Below are positions 57,609 to 64,000 of a stretch of 64,000 nt of DNA, one piece after another. Each line of letters starts with the position of its first letter. Within the stretch, counting starts at the first letter, position 1. The DNA is taken from assembly GCA_050012175.1 (NCBI GenBank), contig JBEKHR010000024.1, positions 1-64,000 on the forward strand. The letters run 5' to 3'. Source of the DNA: CAVROP01 sp050012175 (GTDB taxonomy: Bacteria; Acidobacteriota; Terriglobia; UBA7540). The position numbers and the translations under genes are program-made. The notes under the pieces are model-generated. The model had not been told where the DNA came from. It ran no database searches and saw only the letters and a program-made list of their open reading frames with translations.

Positions 57609-60521
57609 ATGGCTGAGAATCCATTGAGGCAGCTTAACCGAGCTGGCCAGAGCGTTTGGTTCGATTACATCCGCCGGTGGGAAATGGTTTCCGGCCATTT
57701 GAAGCGTTTGATCGCTGAGGACGGGCTCTCCGGGATCACGTCCAATCCGAGCATTTTTGAAAAGGCCATCGCCGGCAGCAAGGATTATGACGAGGTCATA
57801 CAGGAGCTAGCGTCTGATGGCAGGGAAGCGGCGCAGATTTTCGAGACTCTGGCGGTGGAAGATATCCAGATGGCCGCCGACTTGTTCCTGCCCACTTACC
57901 ATGCGACGGATGCCAGGGATGGCTACGTGAGCATCGAGGTTTCCCCCACTCTGGCGCATGACACCGCCGGCACGATCGGGGAAGCGCGCCGGTTGTATGG
58001 CGCGGTGAACCGTCCCAATGTGCTGGTGAAAGTGCCTGGAACGGTGGAGGGGCTACCCGCCATTCAGCAACTGTTGGGCGAGGGGATCAACATCAACATC
58101 ACGCTGCTCTTTGCCATCGCGAGGTACGAGCAGGTGGCGGACGCGTATATTGCAGCGCTCGAGAAGTTGGCTCGTGAAGGCAAGCCGCTGAAGTGTGTGG
58201 CCTCCGTGGCGAGCTTCTTCGTGAGCCGCATTGATACGCTTGTTGACCAGCAACTGGATGCCCGGCTGCGCGAGGCCAAGACGGACGCGGAGCGCGAGAG
58301 GATATCGGCGCTCTTCGGCAAGGCAGCCATTGCGAATGCCAAGCTTGCTTATCAGCGGTTCAAGGAGATTCTTGCCGGGCCGCGCTTTCAGGGGCTGGCG
58401 CAGAAGGGGGCGCGAGTGCAGCGGATGCTTTGGGCCTCGACGAGCACCAAGAATCCAAAGTATCGCGACATTCTCTATGCTGAGGAATTGATTGGTCCCG
58501 ACACCATCGATACGATGCCTGCTTCCACCCTGGATGCCTTCCGCGATCACGGCAAGGTGCGTGCCACGATCGAGGAGGGCCTAGTGGAGTCCCGCCAGGT
58601 CATGGCCCAACTCGCGGAGGTGGGCATCGATTTTGCTGCCGTTACCCGAAAGCTCGAGGAGCAAGGGGTCGAGGCTTTTGCAAAAGACTATCAAAAGCTC
58701 CTCAACAGCATTGCCGAGAAGCGCGCGCAAGTCCTGGAAGTAGGGGCGGTTCGCGAACCGCCCCTACAACCCAAAGCGGGCAGCCTTCGCTCCGCCGCGG
58801 ACGCCACCCTTGACAGGCTCGAGGAGCAGAAGTTTCCGCAACAGCTCTGGGACCGCGACCCATCGTTGTGGAAGAATGATCCCGCGCATCAGACGGTGAT
58901 CCGCAACGCGCTCGGTTGGTTGCGGGTTTCTCATGCCATGCTGGGGCATCTCGAGGGACTCTTGAGTTTTGTTCAGGAAGTCAGATCTGCTGGTTTTACT
59001 CAGGCCGTCGTACTGGGCATGGGAGGCAGCAGCCTTTGCCCGGACGTCTGCCGCGCCACGTTTGGGACGGCGCGGGGGTTTCTCCAGCTCCACGTGCTCG
59101 ATTCCACAGTTCCCGGCAGCGTCGCGCAGATCGAGAAATCCGTCGATCTTGCGCATACACTCTTCCTCGTCTCCAGCAAATCCGGGGGGACGGTCGAGCC
59201 GAACAGCTTCTTCAAGTATTTCTACGAGCGCGTTCGAGCCTTGAAGGGCGAGCGGGCGGGCGAAAACTTCGTTGCCATTACCGATCCGGGGACTTCTCTC
59301 GAAAAGCTGGCGAGCGAGAAGAAGTTCCGGCGCGTTTTTCCTGGTGTTCCTGATATAGGTGGGCGTTATTCAGCTCTATCGAATTTCGGCATAGTACCGG
59401 CGGCTCTGGCCGGTGTGGATGTGCAGACCCTGCTCGAGCGCGCGGAACGCATGGTTCACGCCTGCGGGGCGTGCGTGCCGGCACGGGAGAATCCAGGCAT
59501 GGTCCTGGGCGCGACGCTCGCGGAGGCGGCGCGGCGCGGGCGCGACAAGATTACGTTCCTGATTTCCCGTGAGATCGAGACTTTCGCGGACTGGGTGGAG
59601 CAGCTCATCGCTGAAAGCACCGGTAAAGAGGACAAAGGTTTGTTGCCGGTGGTGGGAGAAGCCCTAGGCGAGCCAGGGGTTTATGGCAAAGACCGGGTCT
59701 TCGTTCACCTCAAGTTGGAATCCGAAGCGGAGGGCGGCGTCGAGCAGGCGCTCAATGCCCTCGAGGCGGCGGGCCATCCCGTCATCAGAATCAGCCTGCA
59801 TGACAAGCTGGATTTGGGCCAGGAGTTCTTCCGCTGGGAGGTGGCGACAGCGACCGCCGGCGCGCTGCTGAACATTGACCCATTTGATCAGCCCAACGTC
59901 CAGGAGAGTAAGGACAACACAAACCGTCTGCTCCAACAATTCCGGTCACAAGGGAAGTTCATCGAGGAGGCGCCTGCGCTCGAAGCCGATGGGATCCAGC
60001 TTTACTGTAACCCGCAGATACGTGCTAGCCTGGAAGGAGCGCAGGCCGCGCAGGGCCGAGAATCGGATTCACCGGAGGGTTTCTTGGCGGCCTTCCTCAA
60101 ACACCACCGCGAAGGAGATTACGTGGCGTTGTTGGCCTATCTTGAGCCGACGGCTGAGAGCGGCGCTCCTCTCGATTCCATTCGCACCCGTTTGCGCGAC
60201 GCAACTCATCTGGCGACGACCCTCGGATATGGTCCCAGATACCTTCACTCCACGGGTCAACTCCACAAGGGCGGCGCGAACAGCGGCTTGTTCATTCAGA
60301 TTACCGCCGACGATGCCCAGGATTTGCCGATTCCCGGGGAGCCCTACAGTTTCTCCATCTTGAAGCAGGCTCAAGCCCTCGGCGACCTGCGTTCACTTGA
60401 GAGCAAGCAACTGCGCGTCATTCGGCTGCATCTTGGGAAGGACGTGCCGGCCCAATGGGTGCGACTGGAAAAACTGGTGGAGAGCGCGGTCAAGCTGATT
60501 GACAGGGCGAAAATCCAGTAA
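57609..60521 (+). CDS. Transaldolase-glucose-6-phosphate isomerase fusion
   Basis: A 970-residue bifunctional enzyme. Residues about 1-375 are transaldolase: SNPSIFEKAIAGSKDYD, NVLVKVPGTVEGLPAIQQLLGEGININITLLFA with the Schiff-base lysine in VLVKVPGT, and LWASTSTKNPKYRD. Residues about 400-970 are phosphoglucose isomerase: VVLGMGGSSLCPDV, LVSSKSGGTVEPNSFFKYFYER, GGRYSALSNFGIVPAALAG and HKGGANSGLFIQIT. The linker (about residues 378-392) carries a 28-bp palindrome in frame, giving VREPPLQ. Such fusions are known in cyanobacteria and some other phyla. Start ATG 57609 follows AGAGAGGAA. Confidence 0.96.
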   Translation: MAENPLRQLNRAGQSVWFDYIRRWEMVSGHLKRLIAEDGLSGITSNPSIFEKAIAGSKDYDEVIQELASDGREAAQIFETLAVEDIQMAADLFLPTYHATDARDGYVSIEVSPTLAHDTAGTIGEARRLYGAVNRPNVLVKVPGTVEGLPAIQQLLGEGININITLLFAIARYEQVADAYIAALEKLAREGKPLKCVASVASFFVSRIDTLVDQQLDARLREAKTDAERERISALFGKAAIANAKLAYQRFKEILAGPRFQGLAQKGARVQRMLWASTSTKNPKYRDILYAEELIGPDTIDTMPASTLDAFRDHGKVRATIEEGLVESRQVMAQLAEVGIDFAAVTRKLEEQGVEAFAKDYQKLLNSIAEKRAQVLEVGAVREPPLQPKAGSLRSAADATLDRLEEQKFPQQLWDRDPSLWKNDPAHQTVIRNALGWLRVSHAMLGHLEGLLSFVQEVRSAGFTQAVVLGMGGSSLCPDVCRATFGTARGFLQLHVLDSTVPGSVAQIEKSVDLAHTLFLVSSKSGGTVEPNSFFKYFYERVRALKGERAGENFVAITDPGTSLEKLASEKKFRRVFPGVPDIGGRYSALSNFGIVPAALAGVDVQTLLERAERMVHACGACVPARENPGMVLGATLAEAARRGRDKITFLISREIETFADWVEQLIAESTGKEDKGLLPVVGEALGEPGVYGKDRVFVHLKLESEAEGGVEQALNALEAAGHPVIRISLHDKLDLGQEFFRWEVATATAGALLNIDPFDQPNVQESKDNTNRLLQQFRSQGKFIEEAPALEADGIQLYCNPQIRASLEGAQAAQGRESDSPEGFLAAFLKHHREGDYVALLAYLEPTAESGAPLDSIRTRLRDATHLATTLGYGPRYLHSTGQLHKGGANSGLFIQITADDAQDLPIPGEPYSFSILKQAQALGDLRSLESKQLRVIRLHLGKDVPAQWVRLEKLVESAVKLIDRAKIQ
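58740..58767. repeat. REP-like palindrome inside the tal-pgi coding sequence
   Basis: A perfect 28-bp palindrome, half-site GTAGGGGCGGTTCG, lies in frame between the two domains. The flanking GTAGGGGC...GCCCCTAC pattern matches the palindromes in MITE family 1 (375-402, 17265-17292). The host gene stays open because the insert is read as part of the linker. Confidence 0.8.
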
Positions 60522-60578
60522 GCAGTCGGCAGAAGAATGGGGCTGGGGACTGGGGAAAACGGAGGGCAGCGAGTGTAG

Positions 60579-60604
60579 CGCAGGTCCAGCTCTCTGGACC
60601 TGCG
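60579..60604. repeat. CGCAGGTCCAG hairpin
   Basis: CGCAGGTCCAG (60579-60589), CTCT loop, CTGGACCTGCG (60594-60604): perfect 11-bp stem, 58 bp after the fusion gene's stop. It belongs to the same family as 36316-36341 and may end or attenuate the transcript before zwf. The rest of 60522-60720 is AAAATCTAAAATCCAAAATTG and CCACCTACCACCTAC words. Confidence 0.6.
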
Positions 60605-60722
60605 GCTCTTCAAAGGCAAAAGGCAGGAGGTTGTAGGTGAGGGCAATCCAAAATCTAAAATCCAAAATTGCCCACCCCTTCCCCACCTACCACCTACGAC
60701 CTACCGCCCGGAGAATTTTCGC

Positions 60723-62273
60723 ATGGCTGACACCACCAAGTTGAGCAATCCTCTGCGGGAGGGGATTCGGATTCACCGGACTCCCGAACCGTGCGCCATG
60801 GTGATCTTTGGGGCTTCCGGCGACCTGACGGAAAGAAAGCTTATCCCCGCGCTGTTCTACCTATCGCGCGAGCGCATGTTGCCTGCTGGGTTTTCCGTCA
60901 TTGGGTGTGCTCGGACGCCCGCCACGGACAAGAGCTTTCGGGAGGAAATGGGCCAGGCGGTTAAGAAGTATTTGAAGCTCTCCGCCGAGAGCGAGGCATT
61001 TGTGGAGAGCTTCGGCAAGGGCATCTATTACATCGCCGATGACTTCAGCGACCCAGCGGCTTACGACCAACTGAAGACCCTGTTGGATCGGCTTGACCGG
61101 GAACGGGGCACGTCCGGCAACCGCCTCTTCTACCTTGCCACGCCGCCCAGTTTTTTCCCCGTTATCGTGAAGCACCTTGGGGCGGTGGGGCTGGCCAATC
61201 CGAAGTTTCCCCAAGAATCCTGGACGCGAATCATCATCGAGAAGCCTTTCGGGCGGGACCTATCCAGCGCCAGGGAATTGAACCAAGTGGTGACGGAGGT
61301 TTTCAAGGAAGAGCAGGTATACCGCATCGACCACTATCTGGGGAAGGAAACTGTCCAGAATCTGTTAGTGTTTCGCTATGCCAACGGGATTTTCGAGCCG
61401 TTCTGGAACCGGCGCTACATTGACCACGTCCAGCTTTCGGTGGCCGAAGACCTGGGAGTGGAGAACCGTGGTTCTTATTACGAAGAGGCAGGCCTGGTGC
61501 GCGATATGATCCAAAACCATGTCCTGCAACTCCTCAGCTTGGTGGCCATGGAACCTCCGTCTACCTTCGATGCCACCTCCGTGCGCGATGAGAAAGCTAA
61601 GCTGCTGCGCGCCATACGGCCTCTGGCGATTGACCGGATCGACGAGTTCGCTGTGCGGGGCCAATATGCGGAGGGCTGGGCAGGTGGAACGAAGGTCCCG
61701 GCTTACCGCGCGGAGCCGAAGGTTTCTCCCACCTCGAGCACGGAAACTTATGCCGCCCTCAAGTTCTACATTGACAACTGGCGTTGGGCAGATGTTCCCT
61801 TTTACCTGAGGTCCGGCAAGCGGCTGGCGAAGCGCGTTTCAGAGATTTCTATCCAGTTCCGCCGCGTGCCTCACCTGCTTTTCAGAGGCGCGGGAGCGGA
61901 CGGCATCGAGCCCAACGTGCTCTCGGTTCGCCTTCAGCCGAACGAGGGGATTTCGCTGAAATTCTGCGCGAAACTTCCCGGCGCCACAATGCAAATCCGT
62001 CCCGTCCAGATGGAGTTTCGATACGGCGACTCATTCGGCGCGCCGCCACCAACCGCCTACGAGACCCTGCTGCTGGACTGCATGTTGGGTGACGCCACGC
62101 TGTTCAACCGCAGCGATGCGGTGGAGCTTTCCTGGGAATTGGTGGACCCAATCCTCGGCCATTGGCGAGAGCAAGGACCAAAGGGACTCGCTCCCTACCA
62201 GGCCGGGTCATGGGGACCAGCCGAAGCTGATGCCTTGATCGAGCGAGACGGCCGCAATTGGCACAGGCTGTGA
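60723..62273 (+). CDS. zwf: Glucose-6-phosphate 1-dehydrogenase
   Basis: A 516-residue NADP+-dependent enzyme that makes 6-phosphogluconolactone and NADPH. The NADP-binding VIFGASGDLTERKLIPALF lies near residue 28. IIEKPFGRDLSSARELN follows, and the active-site histidine is in YRIDHYLGKETVQNLLVFRYANGIFEPFWNRRYIDHVQ (about residue 206). AALKFYIDNWRWADVPFYLRSGKRL and the C-terminal ADALIERDGRNWH are as expected. Complete in length. The next gene, opcA, encodes its assembly partner. Confidence 0.97.
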   Translation: MADTTKLSNPLREGIRIHRTPEPCAMVIFGASGDLTERKLIPALFYLSRERMLPAGFSVIGCARTPATDKSFREEMGQAVKKYLKLSAESEAFVESFGKGIYYIADDFSDPAAYDQLKTLLDRLDRERGTSGNRLFYLATPPSFFPVIVKHLGAVGLANPKFPQESWTRIIIEKPFGRDLSSARELNQVVTEVFKEEQVYRIDHYLGKETVQNLLVFRYANGIFEPFWNRRYIDHVQLSVAEDLGVENRGSYYEEAGLVRDMIQNHVLQLLSLVAMEPPSTFDATSVRDEKAKLLRAIRPLAIDRIDEFAVRGQYAEGWAGGTKVPAYRAEPKVSPTSSTETYAALKFYIDNWRWADVPFYLRSGKRLAKRVSEISIQFRRVPHLLFRGAGADGIEPNVLSVRLQPNEGISLKFCAKLPGATMQIRPVQMEFRYGDSFGAPPPTAYETLLLDCMLGDATLFNRSDAVELSWELVDPILGHWREQGPKGLAPYQAGSWGPAEADALIERDGRNWHRL

Positions 62274-62274
62274 A

Positions 62275-62462
62275 GAACAGTAGGCAGAAAGCGGAAAGCA
62301 GAAAGCAGAAGGTAGAAAGCAGAAGGCAGAAGGTAGCAGGCAGAGGGCAGCAGGCGGGGAGGTAGGGGGATTGAACTGGCTTTATAGCCTTTCGGTCCTG
62401 AGATAAGGTGGCAATGGTGAGCCACCAGTTTCTAATTTCTAATTTCTGATTTCTGATTTTTA
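62275..62462. repeat. Word-repeat spacer (CAGAAAGCAGAAGG, TTTCTAATTTCTGA)
   Basis: 62280-62360 is CAGAAAGCGGAAAGCAGAAAG words; 62425-62460 is TTTCTAATTTCTGATTTCTG words. The 335-codon frame on the opposite strand spanning 62104-63111 runs through this and opcA and is an artefact. Its repeat part would read SAFCLL-type residues. Confidence 0.55.
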
Positions 62463-62472
62463 GGAGTGTCGC

Positions 62473-63618
62473 TTGGCAGGAACAATCGAACCGATTGGGT
62501 TGGGCGAGCCTCGGGCGGCAGACGTAGCTGACCTGGAAGCCGAGCTCTCGGCTCTGTGGCGGGCGGCTGCTGAAGATCCCGCTGCCAAGAATGCGGTGAC
62601 TCGTGCCTGCACGTTGACTCTGCTCATTTACGTGGAGAGCGATGAGGCGGCGGACGAGGTGAACAACCTGGTTGCCGAGGTGACGCGCCAGAACCCTTGC
62701 CGGGCGATTATCATGATGCTGGAACCGGAGGCCTCTCCCTCGGGGCTTGAGGCCTGGGTTTCCGCGCATTGCCACCTGCCGGAGGCGGGCGAAAAACAGG
62801 TGTGCAGCGAGCAGATTACCATTCGCGCTCGGGGTGAGGCGGGGCAGGGGTTGGCCAGCGTGGTTCTGCCTTTGACGGTCTCCGGATTGCCGATTTTCCT
62901 TTGGTGGCGGGCCGGCGATTTTTCGCCGCCTCCCTATTTCGACCCGATCCTCCGCCTTACGCAGCACGTCATCGTGGACACGGCGCGGTTTTCGCCCAGC
63001 GGGACGCATTTGCAGGACCTGGCCGCGTGGCTTCATAAGTTCGCGGGGAGGATTCAGTTGACTGACCTGAACTGGAGCCGCATCACTCCCTGGCGCGAGC
63101 TCATTGCCCAATGTTTTGATTCGTCCGATAGACGGCCCTACTTGGACCGCCTCTCGGAGGTAAGGATTGAATACGAGCAGGATTCCGCGCGCCTGGTGAC
63201 GCAGCGCGCGCAGGCCCTGTTGCTGACGGGCTGGCTGGCCAGCCGTTTGGGATGGGAATTTCTGATGTCCGAAAGGCGGGAAGAGACCCAGCCTCGCACT
63301 TTCTATTTCAAGTCCGCGGGCGGTATGGTGAAAGTGGAGCGAAACCTGAAAAGAGTTGACAACGCCTGTGGTGTTTGTTTCACCATGGAGTTGAGATCTG
63401 AAGGGCCTTCTGCCGCCAGATTCTCGTTCTCGCGCGGGCCGGATGGGAAAGTGGTGAAGACGTCGACCGAAGTGCCAGGCTCGCTGCCCATTGGGCGCTC
63501 GGTGCGTTTGGAAGTTCTGGATGAAGTCGAGATTTTGAATGAAGAATTAAAGTTGGGAGTTCGGGACCGGGGTTACGAAGAGGCCCTGAGTCTAGTGGCG
63601 CGCATCATCGCCTCGTGA
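62473..63618 (+). CDS. opcA: Glucose-6-phosphate dehydrogenase assembly protein OpcA
   Basis: A 381-residue protein starts with TTG at 62473 after TTTTAGGAGTG. OpcA binds and activates G6PDH, first defined in cyanobacteria and also found in actinobacteria and acidobacteria. Matches include RACTLTLLIYVESDEAADEVNNLVAEVTRQNPCRAIIMMLEPEA, VVLPLTVSGLPIFLWWRAGDFSPPPYFDPILRLTQHVIVDTARF, ALLLTGWLASRLGW and the C-terminal EILNEELKLGVRDRGYEEAL. Its place directly after zwf supports the assignment. There is no catalytic motif. Confidence 0.93.
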   Translation: MAGTIEPIGLGEPRAADVADLEAELSALWRAAAEDPAAKNAVTRACTLTLLIYVESDEAADEVNNLVAEVTRQNPCRAIIMMLEPEASPSGLEAWVSAHCHLPEAGEKQVCSEQITIRARGEAGQGLASVVLPLTVSGLPIFLWWRAGDFSPPPYFDPILRLTQHVIVDTARFSPSGTHLQDLAAWLHKFAGRIQLTDLNWSRITPWRELIAQCFDSSDRRPYLDRLSEVRIEYEQDSARLVTQRAQALLLTGWLASRLGWEFLMSERREETQPRTFYFKSAGGMVKVERNLKRVDNACGVCFTMELRSEGPSAARFSFSRGPDGKVVKTSTEVPGSLPIGRSVRLEVLDEVEILNEELKLGVRDRGYEEALSLVARIIAS

Positions 63619-64000
63619 TGGTAATCGCTCAGTCTCGGGTATTGTAGCGGCGGCCTTCGGGGTGGCGCTTGGCGGGCTAAGGAGTCGTCACGAAATAACC
63701 ATTGCTTTGGTCGCCGAACAACCCCCTCACCCGTCCTGATCAGGTCGGGACGCCCTCTCCCCCAAGGGGGCGAGGGCGGTGAAAATCGGATCAACTCTCC
63801 CCTCTCCCCCTTGGGGGAGAGGGGCCGGGGGTGAGGGGGTTTCGATTCGGGAGCAGAACGGTTATTACCTGACGACGCATAAAGCCCGGCGCTACGTGCG
63901 TTGCCACCCGACACAGAGGGATAACTCGTCATGCCGGCCCGCCGTTGCATTTTGATGAAAAATTGAGGGAGAAGGGGTATCCCGTCCATGGCCAAACACG
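63619..64000. other. Terminal spacer with CCCTCTCCCCC repeats and a possible next start
   Basis: 63712-63842 contains two CCCTCTCCCCC-type blocks in the direct and inverted sense (CCCCTCACCCGTCC, GGGGGCGAGGG, CCTCTCCCCCTTGGGGGAGA). Near the end GAGGGAGAAGGGG precedes ATG at 63985 (ATGGCCAAACACG), which could start a gene cut by the window. Only four codons are visible, so its identity is unknown; a pentose-phosphate or unrelated gene is equally possible. Confidence 0.3.

Noticed and set aside
62104..63111. 335-codon frame on the minus strand across the zwf end, the spacer and opcA
   Set aside because: It spans two genes read from the other strand, and its middle is word repeat encoding SAFCLL-like residues.

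Overview
The window looks like a contig of a GC-rich, Gram-negative, mesophilic bacterium, most plausibly an acidobacterium. That is an inference from gene content: a Tal-Pgi fusion next to zwf and opcA, a fused FtcD with HutU and HutI, and an S9 peptidase, WD40 and aspartyl-protease repertoire. The spacers are unusually full of short word-like repeats and small palindromic elements. No rRNA, tRNA or CRISPR array was recognised.

Layout. 1-2.4 kb is a scarred edge: the end of an IS630-type insertion sequence, a MITE, a ComEA-like protein, a UPF0145 protein and a two-gene nucleotidyltransferase module. 2.7-5.1 kb is groES-groEL with a consensus promoter and two CIRCE operators. 5.3-8.1 kb is an overlapping run of a secreted unknown protein, mobA and an MlaF-type ATPase. 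8.2-15.3 kb holds an ornithine cyclodeaminase homologue, an rRNA pseudouridine synthase, a decayed ParDE pair, a HAD phosphatase, ftsY, murA and a sugar epimerase. 15.9-23.5 kb holds a Tat-exported DUF362 protein, a CBS/CNNM membrane protein, a SAM hydrolase-aldo/keto reductase pair, UspA and an Nramp transporter. 24-29 kb is a histidine-degradation block (ftcD, hutI, hutU) with a small FmdB zinc ribbon inside it. 29.5-38 kb has an acyl-CoA synthetase, exported proteins of unknown role and an Rhs fragment bracketed by an inverted pair of a repeated element, followed by a Nudix hydrolase and a secreted WD40 protein.

38.3-45.4 kb is a housekeeping run: rimO-yacG-pgpA-TIG/NHL protein, then cinA-thpR-plsY-gpsA, which supplies glycerophospholipid precursors. 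45.5-53.5 kb is mixed: redoxin, a thymidylate synthase-like protein, a class III aminotransferase, a DUF4160/DUF2442 pair with a DUF2442 remnant, an S9 peptidase, a KDG-kinase-like PfkB protein, and an antitoxin with a nonsense-mutated RelE toxin. 53.7-63.6 kb is an oxidative and non-oxidative pentose-phosphate cluster: gnd faces away from tkt-(tal-pgi)-zwf-opcA.

The most unusual content is non-coding. One element occurs three times (15.3, 33.8 and 36.0 kb). It has a TTGACA-N17-TAGRWT-like box, a variable stretch of about 200 bp, and three copies of a roughly 22-bp word spaced exactly 41 and 51 bp. Two copies form an inverted pair around the Rhs fragment. There are at least three MITE-like families, one sharing its ends with the IS630 element at the window edge. 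A REP-like palindrome lies in frame inside the Tal-Pgi linker. Spacer repeat appears to encode the signal peptide of the WD40 protein and the tail of PlsY. A three-tiered hairpin lies in the tkt leader.
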